A stretch of DNA of 20,865 nucleotides. Source: an uncultured Lachnospiraceae bacterium (GTDB lineage Bacteria; Bacillota; Clostridia; Lachnospirales; Lachnospiraceae). The DNA is taken from positions 1 through 20,865 of the forward strand of contig CAJKQE010000035.1 of assembly GCA_905201915.1 (NCBI GenBank), read 5' to 3'. The notes below the pieces were generated by a model. That model saw only the letters and a program-made list of their open reading frames with translations. It was not told the DNA's origin and searched no databases. The position numbers and the translations under genes are program-made. Below, one piece after another: positions 1-7,985 of the stretch (positions are counted from its first letter, which is position 1; each line of letters starts with the position of its first letter).

Positions 1-702
1 ACGTGCTCGTTCCAAAGCTGTCTTTACTACACCCGGTCCTGAAACACCTACGTTAATAATTGCATCTGCCTCTGTTACACCATGAAAAGCTCCTGCCATA
101 AAAGGATTATCATCCGGTGCATTACAAAATACCACCAATTTTGCACATCCTAAAGAGTCATCCTCTTTTGTTGCTTCGGCTGTCTCCAGTATTATCTCAC
201 CCATCAAACGAACTGCATCCATATTGATACCTGTCTTTGTAGAACCCAAATTTACAGAACTGCACACTCTTTCTGTACGAGCCAGCGCCTGAGGAATAGA
301 ACGAATTAACAACTCATCTGCCGGTGTCATTCCCTTACATACTGTTGCAGAATATCCGCCAATAAAGTTTACTCCTACTTCTTTAGCAGCTCTGTCTAAT
401 GTTTCTGCCAAGGTCACAAAATCCTCCGGCTTTTTACAGGCAGCACCGCCTACAAGAGCAATCGGCGTAATAGAAATTCTTTTATTCACAATAGGGACTC
501 CAAATTCCTTTGAAATATCCTCTCCTGTTTCTACCAGACGGCTGGCAAGACGAACGATTTTTTCATAGACTTTGCGGTTTAATTCCTGTAAGTCTGCGTC
601 AATACAATCCAAAAGACTAATTCCAAGTGTAATGGTACGAACATCCAGATTTTCCTGTTCAATCATTTTGTTCGTTTCATTTACCTCATACATGTTAATC
701 AT
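1..702 (-). CDS. PFL-family (DUF711/UPF0210) protein, 3' end cut off
   Basis: This is the N-terminal 234 residues of a protein whose stop codon lies beyond the left edge. The start is ATG at 702 (MINMYEVNETNKM), preceded by AAAGGACAGGAAAT. The segment contains the glycine-rich and hydroxyl-rich stretches of the DUF711/UPF0210 family: TLGISLLDCID, IGGYSATVCKGMTPADELL, and FCNAPDDNPFMAGAFHGV with VGVSGPGVV near the cut. Family members are about 450 residues long, so roughly half is seen. They were named for a distant resemblance to pyruvate formate-lyase, but I know of no established reaction. The gene follows the ACT-domain gene by 32 nt on the same strand, a pairing common in Firmicutes, which suggests the ACT protein senses a small ligand for it. 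Family assignment is firm; function is unknown. Confidence 0.88.
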   Translation of the reverse strand, partial: MINMYEVNETNKMIEQENLDVRTITLGISLLDCIDADLQELNRKVYEKIVRLASRLVETGEDISKEFGVPIVNKRISITPIALVGGAACKKPEDFVTLAETLDRAAKEVGVNFIGGYSATVCKGMTPADELLIRSIPQALARTERVCSSVNLGSTKTGINMDAVRLMGEIILETAEATKEDDSLGCAKLVVFCNAPDDNPFMAGAFHGVTEADAIINVGVSGPGVVKTALERAR

Positions 703-734
703 AGTAATTTCCTGTCCTTTCTTCCTGCCGGCTT

Positions 735-1007
735 TTAAATACGGTGCATTTTTGTAAAAATATCTTCTAATTGCGCATGAATGATAACACCAATTTCTGT
801 GCCTACTGCATCCAGCTCTTCAGAAATTACGCTGATTTTCTTAGAACACATGCTGGTATCTGTAATCATCATCATATTAAAGTATCCATCTACAATGGTT
901 TGTGTAATATCTAAAATGTTAATATTATTTTCCGCAAGATAGGTACAAACCTTTGCGATAATACCTACGGTATCCTGTCCTACTACTGTGATAATGGTTT
1001 TTTTCAT
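735..1007 (-). CDS. ACT-domain protein (UPF0237 type)
   Basis: A 90-residue protein that is almost entirely one ACT domain. It opens KKTIITVVGQDTVGIIAKVCTYL, the strand-loop-helix in which the VGxDxxGIIAxV pattern forms the small-ligand site. The next strand reads ININILDITQTIVDGYFNMMMI, and the second half repeats the fold. The length matches the stand-alone UPF0237 family, related to the ACT repeats of GcvR. GAGGACAG lies 8 nt before the ATG. ACT domains usually bind amino acids and form dimers; the ligand here cannot be read from sequence. It sits 25 nt after the metallo-hydrolase gene and 32 nt before the DUF711 gene, so it is probably co-transcribed and may regulate the DUF711 protein. 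Confidence 0.9.
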   Translation of the reverse strand: MKKTIITVVGQDTVGIIAKVCTYLAENNINILDITQTIVDGYFNMMMITDTSMCSKKISVISEELDAVGTEIGVIIHAQLEDIFTKMHRI

Positions 1008-1032
1008 GCTTCTGTCCTCATTTCTTTCTTTT

Positions 1033-1830
1033 TTATACTGTCACTAAATCGGAAACCTGCTCCCTGTGTGCTACCATAATTTTAAAATCTGTAGACTTCC
1101 ATGGGTTTTCTCCCATAGTGACTTCAGAACATACAGTTTCATAAGCAAGAGCTTCATAATTGTTTTCCCGACTTAAATGTCCCAAAAAAACAGCTTTCAT
1201 CTGGTCGTGTAAAAGTCTGCATAAAAGACGCCCCGCCGTTTCATTGGAGAGATGTCCTCTTTTCCCTAAAATACGCTGTTTCAAATAATAGGGGTAACTC
1301 CCTACCTGCAACATATTCACATCATGATTTGCTTCTAAAAGAAGCACATCCAGACCGGATAGATTTTGAACAATATACTCATCATAATATCCCAAATCTG
1401 TTGCAATTCCTACAGATTTTTCTCCTTGATTTACCCTATACCCCACAGGTTCCGCTGCATCATGGGAAATTGCAAAAGGCTGTACCTCTAAATCACCTAT
1501 CTGAAACTTCTGATCAGCTTCAATAGGATGAAAAAGTCCCTCCGGCATTTTCCCTAAAGAACTCATTCCCTGCATTGCTTCCATCGTTCCTTTGGTGCAA
1601 TAAATAGGAATTTTATGTTTCCTGGAAATCACTCCCAGCCCTTTTATATGGTCGGAATGTTCATGGGTAATTAAGATGCCGCTGCAGTCCCCTGTAGTAT
1701 GATTGATGCTTCGAAGACCTTCTTCAATACGCTTTCCGCTAATTCCCACATCCACCAATAAACTGGTGGTATCACTTCCAACATAAATACAGTTGCCACT
1801 GCTTCCGCTGGCTATACTACATAAATTCAT
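1033..1830 (-). CDS. MBL-fold metallo-hydrolase, YycJ/WalJ-like exonuclease family
   Basis: A 265-residue metallo-beta-lactamase-fold protein. The metal-binding HxHxDH motif is intact as THEHSDH at residues 55-61. Further ligands are expected in FAISHDAAEPVG, ATDLG (the metal-bridging Asp) and FLGHLSREN near the C terminus. The N terminus LCSIASGSSGNCIYV is typical of the YycJ/WalJ family, described as a 5'-3' DNA exonuclease with a role in mismatch repair in Bacillus. The start overlaps the coaE stop by 14 bp, and only a weak GATGAG lies upstream, so translation is probably coupled to coaE. In Bacillus yycJ lies in the walRK locus. Here it is in a polA operon instead, which fits a role in DNA maintenance (inference). 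Confidence 0.88.
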   Translation of the reverse strand: MNLCSIASGSSGNCIYVGSDTTSLLVDVGISGKRIEEGLRSINHTTGDCSGILITHEHSDHIKGLGVISRKHKIPIYCTKGTMEAMQGMSSLGKMPEGLFHPIEADQKFQIGDLEVQPFAISHDAAEPVGYRVNQGEKSVGIATDLGYYDEYIVQNLSGLDVLLLEANHDVNMLQVGSYPYYLKQRILGKRGHLSNETAGRLLCRLLHDQMKAVFLGHLSRENNYEALAYETVCSEVTMGENPWKSTDFKIMVAHREQVSDLVTV

Positions 1831-2419
1831 AATAAGTTCTCATCTTTCGCTCAATTTGAAGATAAGTATGTGCTACATCTTCATCATTATATAATTGGAA
1901 ATCGCATCGAGTTTCAAACTCCTCATCAGGAAGCTGATTTGCCATCATTCGATGAATTTTCTCATCAGAATATCCTCTATCATGACGCAGTCTCTCAATA
2001 CGTACTTCTTTTTCGCAATAAATATACCACATCTCATCACAAATTTCATCATATTTTTCTTCCAAAAGCAAAGCTGATTCAATAAAGAAAAATTCTGTTT
2101 CCTCTTTTTTGGACTTTTCAATTTCTTTTAAAATATATTTTTTTACAGCAGGATGTATAATATCATCCAGTTTTTTCAGCATTTCCGGATTTTCAAATAC
2201 AATAGAGGCAATGGCTTCCCTGTTTAAAGAGGTGTCATCTTTCACAATCGATTCTCCAAACAGCTGAATAACCGGTTCATAGCATGCTCGTCCCGGCATC
2301 ATCAATAAGTGCCCTACGTCATCTGCCTTTACAATTCGGCTGTCAAAATGTTCTTCTATATAATTTAAAACTGAACTTTTTCCAGAACCTACTCCGCCTG
2401 TTACTCCTATAATTCTCAT
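1817..2419 (-). CDS. coaE: Dephospho-CoA kinase
   Basis: CoaE phosphorylates the 3'-OH of the ribose of dephospho-CoA with ATP, the last step of coenzyme A synthesis, in the cytoplasm. The P-loop GVTGGVGSGKSS stands at the N terminus, followed by the substrate-binding VKADDVGHLL. The CoA-domain lid region and ESALLLEEKYDEICDEMW are also recognisable, and 200 residues is normal for the family. Two ATGs are possible, at 2425 and 2419. The AGGAGG ends one base before the first but 7 nt before the second, so I chose 2419. The gene follows polA by 24 nt and overlaps the metallo-hydrolase gene by 14 bp. A polA-coaE neighbourhood is common in Firmicutes. Confidence 0.95.
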   Translation of the reverse strand: MRIIGVTGGVGSGKSSVLNYIEEHFDSRIVKADDVGHLLMMPGRACYEPVIQLFGESIVKDDTSLNREAIASIVFENPEMLKKLDDIIHPAVKKYILKEIEKSKKEETEFFFIESALLLEEKYDEICDEMWYIYCEKEVRIERLRHDRGYSDEKIHRMMANQLPDEEFETRCDFQLYNDEDVAHTYLQIERKMRTYYEFM

Positions 2420-2443
2420 ATCCATTCCTCCTTTGTAAATCTG

Positions 2444-5083
2444 CTATTTTGCCTCGTACCAGTTTTTCCCTGTGTGCATATCAATTTCAAGAGCTACAGA
2501 TAAGTGTGCAGCATCCTTCATCTCTTTCTCCAAAATAGCAGAAACCTGTTCTACTTCATCTTTTGCTGTTTCAATCAAAAGCTCATCGTGTACCTGCAGA
2601 ACTAATCTGGATTTTAAATTTCCTTCTTTTAATCGCTGGTTTACCCGTATCATGGCAATCTTAATAATATCTGCCGCTGTTCCCTGTATTGGTGAATTCA
2701 TAGCTACTCTTTCACCAAAAGAACGTTGCATAAAATTACTGGATTTCAGCTCCGGCACTGGTCTGCGTCTATGGAACAGTGTAGAAACATAACCTTTTTC
2801 TTTTGCTTCTTCTACCAGCCCGTCTAAAAATCCTTTAATTTTCGGATAAGTTTGAAAATAACTTTCGATATACTGGGCAGCCTCTTTTCTGCTGATACTC
2901 AAATCCTGACTAAGCCCAAAAGAACTAATACCATATACAATCCCAAAATTTACAGCTTTGGCATTTCTTCTCTGAAGCGGTGTAACTTCATCAAAAGGAA
3001 TATGAAATACCTGAGAAGCTGTAATTCTGTGAATATCCTGTGCCTCTCTATATGCCTGAATTAATTTTTCATCGCCTGACATGTGTGCCAGCACACGAAG
3101 TTCAATCTGTGAATAATCCGCATCTAAAAATACAAACCCATCTTTTGGAATAAATACTTTTCGAAGCATTCTTCCCAACTCTGTACGAACCGGTATATTC
3201 TGTAAATTTGGCTCTGTACTACTAATCCTGCCTGTTGCAGTAATAGTTTGATTAAAGGTCGAGTGTATTCTTCCATCTTCTGCAATATAATTGGCAAGTC
3301 CGTCTGCATAAGTAGATTTTAGTTTTGTAAGCTGTCTGTACTCCAAAATATCTGCCACCATTTTATGCTCAGGAGCTAATTTTTCCAACACATCTGCCGC
3401 TGTAGAATAACCTGTCTTTGTCTTCTTCCCTCCCGGCAGCTCTAATTTTTCAAACAAAATCACGCCAAGCTGTTTTGGTGAATTAATATTAAATTCTTCT
3501 CCCGCCTGTTCCCAGATTTCCTTTTCCAAAGCTTCAATACGAATCTGAAGCTTTTCTCCATATTCCTTCAGCGCACCTGCCTCTACTAAAATACCCTCTT
3601 TTTCCATATCTGCAAGGGTAAATAAAAGAGGCATTTCCATATCTGCATAAAGCTCTTTCATATTTTCTTTTTCCAAAGCTTTCAAAAGCGGTACTCTGGA
3701 TTTAAAAGCAGTATACGCCATATAACAAACACTTTTCGCAAGTTCTTCTTCTTTTTCATTAGCCGCCTTTGCATAGGATAATTTACCTAATAAATCTTCT
3801 TTTGCAGGAAACATTTCTCCCAAAAATTCTTTTGCAATATCATCATAAGTGTATTCTGATTTTAAAGGATTTAAAAGGTATGCAGCAAGTCCCGCATCGA
3901 ACATATCACTATGAGATTTCAAATTCATATAACGCAACATTGCCTTAACATTTAAAGAAGCAATCAATTTTCCCTCTTGACAAAGTTCCTGCGCTTTTCC
4001 AATGAGATATTCTTCTGTCACAAAGCCCTGAGGCAAAATACTGTATACCTCTGTTTCTTCTCCCCATGCCAGACCTAAGCCTAAAATCTGTCCTTTTTCT
4101 TCCAGAAGTTCAATACCTACAACAGGTTCTTTTAAAGCCTTCTTGAAAATTTCCTCTGTCTCAGTAAAATCTATAATATATCGAAAGCTTTCTTCTATTT
4201 TATTTTCTTCTCCTGTATCCTCAAAACGAGAAAGGAAATTTTTAAATTCCAATTCTTTAAAAAATTCATAAGCCTCTGGTGTATAGAGATTATGAATTCT
4301 GGCACCTTCCCAGTCGTATTCAATCGGACTGTCAATACAGATCGTTGCCAGCTCTTTACTTAACACAGCCAAATCATAATGCTCTAAGAAAGCTGTTTTT
4401 GCCTTATTCGGCTTTAATTCCTCTACATGAGCCTTGGCATTTTCTACTGTTCCATATTCCAGCAGGATTTTTGTAGCTGTCTTTTCCCCTACACCCGGAA
4501 GTCCCGGAATATTATCTGCTGTATCTCCCATTAATGCTTTCAGCTCAATAATCTGTAAAGGTGTAAGCTGATAAGCTTCTTTTACATCATTTTCATAGTA
4601 ATCTTCAATGGTTGTTTTTCCGCCTTTTGTCTTAGGAATACGAATACAAATATGAGAAGATGCCAACTGCAGTAAATCCCTGTCCCCGGAAAGAATCGTG
4701 ACATCCATGCCCTTTTCTTCACTTTTCTTTGCTACTGTTCCCAACAGGTCATCTGCCTCATATCCCTCTTTTGTAATCATAGTAACACCCATGGCAGAAA
4801 GTACATCCTTCATAACCGGTATCTGTTCTCTCAGTTCCATAGGCATAGGCTTTCTGGTACCTTTATAAGCTTCATACTGTTTATGACGAAAAGTCGGAGC
4901 ATGTAAATCAAAAGCAACGGTAAGATAATCCGGCTTCTCCTCCTCTAAAATTTTAAATAAGATATTTAGAAATCCATAAATTGCATTTGTATGAAGTCCT
5001 TCTGCATTTGTCAAATCAGGCAATCCATAAAATGCCCTGTTTAATATACTGTGTCCATCTATCAGCAGGATTTTTTCCCTCAT
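2444..5083 (-). CDS. polA: DNA polymerase I, proofreading site degenerate
   Basis: An 879-residue family A polymerase that fills gaps in repair and removes RNA primers. The 5'-nuclease domain (about 1-290) keeps IDGHSILNRAFYG, EADDLLG, SGDRDLLQL and the helix-hairpin-helix ADNIPGLPGVGEKTA. The polymerase domain (about 480-879) keeps motif A DYSQIELR (from D656), motif B RRNAKAVNFGIVYG (from about 705) and motif C QVHDE (H832, D833). The middle 3'-5' exonuclease-like domain (about 300-470) has lost its metal ligands: the FDTET position reads GIEL, the NLKYD position reads NVKAM, and the final YxxxD is absent. It should therefore lack proofreading, as in Bacillus and Thermus Pol I. AAAGGAG lies 6 nt before the ATG. 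It is first in the operon with coaE. Confidence 0.97.
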   Translation of the reverse strand: MREKILLIDGHSILNRAFYGLPDLTNAEGLHTNAIYGFLNILFKILEEEKPDYLTVAFDLHAPTFRHKQYEAYKGTRKPMPMELREQIPVMKDVLSAMGVTMITKEGYEADDLLGTVAKKSEEKGMDVTILSGDRDLLQLASSHICIRIPKTKGGKTTIEDYYENDVKEAYQLTPLQIIELKALMGDTADNIPGLPGVGEKTATKILLEYGTVENAKAHVEELKPNKAKTAFLEHYDLAVLSKELATICIDSPIEYDWEGARIHNLYTPEAYEFFKELEFKNFLSRFEDTGEENKIEESFRYIIDFTETEEIFKKALKEPVVGIELLEEKGQILGLGLAWGEETEVYSILPQGFVTEEYLIGKAQELCQEGKLIASLNVKAMLRYMNLKSHSDMFDAGLAAYLLNPLKSEYTYDDIAKEFLGEMFPAKEDLLGKLSYAKAANEKEEELAKSVCYMAYTAFKSRVPLLKALEKENMKELYADMEMPLLFTLADMEKEGILVEAGALKEYGEKLQIRIEALEKEIWEQAGEEFNINSPKQLGVILFEKLELPGGKKTKTGYSTAADVLEKLAPEHKMVADILEYRQLTKLKSTYADGLANYIAEDGRIHSTFNQTITATGRISSTEPNLQNIPVRTELGRMLRKVFIPKDGFVFLDADYSQIELRVLAHMSGDEKLIQAYREAQDIHRITASQVFHIPFDEVTPLQRRNAKAVNFGIVYGISSFGLSQDLSISRKEAAQYIESYFQTYPKIKGFLDGLVEEAKEKGYVSTLFHRRRPVPELKSSNFMQRSFGERVAMNSPIQGTAADIIKIAMIRVNQRLKEGNLKSRLVLQVHDELLIETAKDEVEQVSAILEKEMKDAAHLSVALEIDMHTGKNWYEAK

Positions 5084-5099
5084 TGAATTCTCCTTTCAA

Positions 5100-5134
5100 G
5101 CCAATAAAATTGGCCTAACTTGCACATCGTGCAA
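5100..5134 (-). promoter_or_regulatory. Two dyads in the polA leader
   Basis: Two perfect inverted repeats lie between the polA promoter and its ribosome site. One has arms TTGCAC/GTGCAA around ATC (5120-5134) and falls on the predicted start of transcription. The other has arms GCCAAT/ATTGGC around AAA (5100-5114) and ends 3 nt before the AAAGGAG. They could be a protein-binding site and a leader hairpin, or simply RNA-stabilising structure; no known motif is recognised. Confidence 0.45.
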
Positions 5135-5136
5135 AC

Positions 5137-5145
5137 ATTATACCA
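5137..5145 (-). promoter_or_regulatory. Extended -10 promoter of polA
   Basis: Read on the minus strand, TGG followed by the perfect TATAAT (5142 to 5137) forms an extended -10 element about 50 nt before the polA start. No good -35 stands 16-18 nt upstream (TGTCTT at best), and the upstream sequence is the galT terminator. The extended -10 may make up for this. Confidence 0.6.
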
Positions 5146-5150
5146 CATAA

Positions 5151-5189
5151 AAGACAAAAAAGACAGGCAATGCCTATCTTTTTTGTCTT
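5151..5189 (-). terminator. Intrinsic terminator after galT
   Basis: Thirteen-bp outer arms (5151-5163 with 5177-5189) flank an inner GC stem AGGC/GCCT with loop AAT and one wobble pair. On the minus strand the core AGATAGGC-ATT-GCCTGTCT is followed at once by a T-run. It begins 4 nt after the galT stop and separates gal transcription from the polA promoter. The arm symmetry would also allow some termination in the other direction. Confidence 0.88.
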
Positions 5190-5193
5190 CTCC

Positions 5194-6681
5194 TTATAAT
5201 ACGTCCAGAAAACGTCTAAATGCTTTTCTTCCTTCATCTGTGCATTTGTACACACCGGCATCTTCCAGTACATGAACAAATACCTGTCCTACTTCTTCAT
5301 GAAGAATATCCATTACATTTTCTTTTGTAATATTTTCATATTTCGGTGCAAATTCTGCCGCCCACGCTGCATGTTTTTCCAAAACTTCATTTTCGGCAGG
5401 ATCTTTTCCTTCTACAAGATAAGATGCTAAAAGTTCCATTTCTTCTTTTAAACGTGCAGGAAGCACTGCCAGTCCCATAACTTCAATTAATCCAATATTT
5501 TCTTTCTTAATATGATGATACTCTGCATGAGGATGGTATACACCCAATGGATGCTCCTCAGTTGTAATATTATTTCTTAATGTTAAATCTAATTCATACA
5601 TATCACCTTTTTTTCTGGCAATTGGTGTTATGGTATTATGTGGTTCTCCATCTGTTTCCGCAAAAACAAATGCAGCCTCGTCTGTATATCCTCTCCACAC
5701 CTCTAAAACATGACTTGCTAAATCAATCAGACGTTTCTCATCCTTGCTGCGAATTCTAAGTACAGATAACGGCCATTTTACAATACCGGCTTCCACATCT
5801 TCATATCCCGGAATAATTACCATTTCTTCCATCGGAGCTTTTGCCATTGCAAAAGTGTAGTGACCACCCTGAAAATGGTCATGACTTAAAATAGAACCAC
5901 CTACAATTGGAAGGTCTGCATTAGAACCAAGGAAATAATGAGGAAACAGCTTAATAAAATCAAACAGTTTGACAAATGTATTTCTCTCAATTTTCATTGG
6001 CACATGCTGTCCGTTAAATACAATACAATGTTCATTGTAATAAACATAAGGAGAATACTGAAATCCCCACTGGCTTTCGTTAATTGTAATTGGAATAATT
6101 CTGTGGTTTTCTCTTGCAGGGTGGTTTAATCTTCCTGCATATCCTTCATTTTCCATACAAAGCTGACATTTTGGATAAGCGCTTGCTTTTGCATTTTTAG
6201 CTGCTGCAATGGCTTTTGGATCTTTTTCCGGTTTTGAAAGATTAATGGTAATATCAATGGTTCCATAAGGACTTTCCACTGTCCATTTCTGGTCTTTCTT
6301 AATACGATAGCGGCGAATATAATCACTATCCTGACTTAATTTATAGAAATAGTCAGTAGCTGTTTCCGGGCTTTTTTCATATTCTTTCCAAAATTTTTCC
6401 TGTACCTGAGAAGGACGTGGCATTAAACAATTCATAATTTTTGTATCGAACAAATCTCTGTATCCAATGCTGTCTTCAATAATATTTCTTTTCACTGCTT
6501 CATCCAAAAGATTTTTTAAGATTTCTTCTAAATCTGTATTGCACTCTTCTGTTGGTTCTTCATAATCATCTTCGTGAAATAAATCAAGTAATAAATTAAT
6601 TGTATAATTTTTTTCACATACAGGCACAAGCCCTGCCTCCATACCGTATTGAACTAAATCTCTGATGTCTTTATTTAACAT
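5194..6681 (-). CDS. galT: UDP-glucose-hexose-1-phosphate uridylyltransferase, class II GalT
   Basis: GalT transfers UMP between UDP-glucose and galactose-1-phosphate, the second step of the Leloir pathway. At 495 residues this is the long class II form of Firmicutes, not the roughly 350-residue E. coli type. The active-site histidines are in SHDHFQGG (H267, H269, Q271), which takes the place of the class I HPH-Q motif. A KCQLC pair (C172, C175) and the conserved YNEHCIVFNGQHVPM block are also present. AAAGGTGA precedes the ATG. galK lies 20 nt upstream, so the two are one transcript, ended by a terminator directly after galT. No galE is present in the window, so the epimerase must be encoded elsewhere. 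Confidence 0.96.
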   Translation of the reverse strand: MLNKDIRDLVQYGMEAGLVPVCEKNYTINLLLDLFHEDDYEEPTEECNTDLEEILKNLLDEAVKRNIIEDSIGYRDLFDTKIMNCLMPRPSQVQEKFWKEYEKSPETATDYFYKLSQDSDYIRRYRIKKDQKWTVESPYGTIDITINLSKPEKDPKAIAAAKNAKASAYPKCQLCMENEGYAGRLNHPARENHRIIPITINESQWGFQYSPYVYYNEHCIVFNGQHVPMKIERNTFVKLFDFIKLFPHYFLGSNADLPIVGGSILSHDHFQGGHYTFAMAKAPMEEMVIIPGYEDVEAGIVKWPLSVLRIRSKDEKRLIDLASHVLEVWRGYTDEAAFVFAETDGEPHNTITPIARKKGDMYELDLTLRNNITTEEHPLGVYHPHAEYHHIKKENIGLIEVMGLAVLPARLKEEMELLASYLVEGKDPAENEVLEKHAAWAAEFAPKYENITKENVMDILHEEVGQVFVHVLEDAGVYKCTDEGRKAFRRFLDVL

Positions 6682-6701
6682 TTTTTCACCTTTCTTATCT
6701 A

Positions 6702-7868
6702 TTAAATTCTTCTGGAGCCGTCACCGATTTCTACTACATAAAAATCTGCTGCGTAACCAATTTCTTTTTCGTAAATTTCTCCTACATTTTGGATAAAAGA
6801 ATCAATTTTATCCTCTTTTACAATGCTGACTGTGCAGCCGCCAAAACCGGCTCCTGTCATGCGGGAACCAATTACTCCATCCTGTTCCCAAGCTGCTTCT
6901 ACAAGAGTATCTAATTCTTTTCCTGTTACTTCATAATCATCACGAAGAGAGATATGAGACTGGTTCATAAGCTTTCCAAAAGTTTCTAAATCATTTTCTT
7001 TCAAAGCCTTTACAGCCTGAATGGTTCTCTGATTTTCATATACTGCATGTTTTGCTCTTTTACGGCAGATTGGATTTACAATAAAGTCTTTCACTTCTTC
7101 AAATTTTTCTTCTGTAAGCTGACCAAGAGCCTGAATATCCTCATGTTTCTGAATATCTGCCAGTGCTTCTTCACACTCTGCGCGTCTTTCATTATATTTT
7201 GAGTCCGTAAGTTTTCTCTTTTTATTGCTGGCTGCAATTACAATTTTTGCCCCTTCCATCTGAATCGGAGCATACTCATAATGCAAATTTCCTGTATCTA
7301 AGAAAATAGCATGGTCTTTCTTTCCCATGGCGATGGCAAACTGGTCCATAATTCCACAGTTCATACCATTAAACTTATTTTCTGCATATTGTCCATACAA
7401 AGCCAAATCAATCATAGAAAGCCCTTCAAATCCAAAAAGATCTACTAAAACTACACCCATTAAAAGTTCTACAGAGGCAGAGGAAGATAATCCTGAACCG
7501 TTTGGAATGTTTCCATACATAACCATATCAAAGCCTGTATCTGCCACATAGCCTTTTTCTTTAAAAGTCCAGATTACTCCCTTTGGATAATTTGTCCAAT
7601 TAGCCTCTTCTCTGTATACTAAATCATCCAAGCTTGTTTCAAAAACACCTAAACGACTGAAATTTTCAGAGTACAAACGGATTTTTCTATCCTCTCTTTT
7701 TCTTACTACTCCATAAGTTCCGATTGTCAATGCACATGGAAAAACATGTCCTCCATTATAATCCGTATGTTCACCAATAAGGTTTACACGCCCAGGTGAA
7801 AAATAGCTTCGAATATCTCCTCCTTCTCCATAAAGTTCCTGAAATTTTTCTAATAGTTGTTTCTCCAT
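6702..7868 (-). CDS. galK: Galactokinase
   Basis: GalK phosphorylates alpha-D-galactose to galactose-1-phosphate with ATP, the entry step of the Leloir pathway. This GHMP-family kinase of 388 residues has all three signatures: GRVNLIGEHTDYNGG (residues 26-40, sugar binding), the phosphate loop GSGLSSSAS (124-132), and SRMTGAGFGGC near the C terminus. NCGIMDQFAIAMGK contains the catalytic Asp. GGGAGGT lies 4-5 nt before the ATG. The gene has its own promoter at 7947-7974, with a repeat-rich presumed control region just before the coding sequence. galT follows after 20 nt. Confidence 0.97.
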   Translation of the reverse strand: MEKQLLEKFQELYGEGGDIRSYFSPGRVNLIGEHTDYNGGHVFPCALTIGTYGVVRKREDRKIRLYSENFSRLGVFETSLDDLVYREEANWTNYPKGVIWTFKEKGYVADTGFDMVMYGNIPNGSGLSSSASVELLMGVVLVDLFGFEGLSMIDLALYGQYAENKFNGMNCGIMDQFAIAMGKKDHAIFLDTGNLHYEYAPIQMEGAKIVIAASNKKRKLTDSKYNERRAECEEALADIQKHEDIQALGQLTEEKFEEVKDFIVNPICRKRAKHAVYENQRTIQAVKALKENDLETFGKLMNQSHISLRDDYEVTGKELDTLVEAAWEQDGVIGSRMTGAGFGGCTVSIVKEDKIDSFIQNVGEIYEKEIGYAADFYVVEIGDGSRRI

Positions 7869-7901
7869 CTTTACCTCCCAATTAATACTTACCTTTTATT
7901 T

Positions 7902-7938
7902 AAAACATATTTTATGTTTTATTTTATATTTTATGTTT
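7902..7938 (-). promoter_or_regulatory. Candidate operator before galK: dyad and direct repeats
   Basis: A perfect dyad with arms AAAACATA/TATGTTTT and a 3-nt spacer (7902-7920) shares its right half with a second copy. The 13-bp ATATTTTATGTTT occurs at 7907-7919 and again at 7926-7938, a spacing of 19 bp. The copies lie just downstream of the predicted galK start point, where a bound repressor would block transcription. Which protein binds is not shown; the ArsR-like gene next upstream is the obvious candidate. The AT-richness means chance similarity is possible. Confidence 0.5.
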
Positions 7939-7946
7939 ATAATGAA

Positions 7947-7974
7947 ATTATAGCATATCTATTCCCCTTGTAAA
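7947..7974 (-). promoter_or_regulatory. Promoter of galKT
   Basis: On the minus strand TTTACA (7974-7969) is followed after 16 nt by TGC-TATAAT, with a perfect -10 (7952-7947) and an extended TG. This gives a leader of about 70 nt before galK. The promoter sits in the 117-nt gap after the ArsR-like gene, where I see no terminator, so galKT may also be reached by read-through. Confidence 0.8.
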
Positions 7975-7985
7975 GACTTTTTTAC

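Noticed and set aside
2472..2792. A 106-codon plus-strand frame within polA
   Set aside because: It covers the antisense of the highly conserved polymerase motif region and has no ribosome site or family resemblance.
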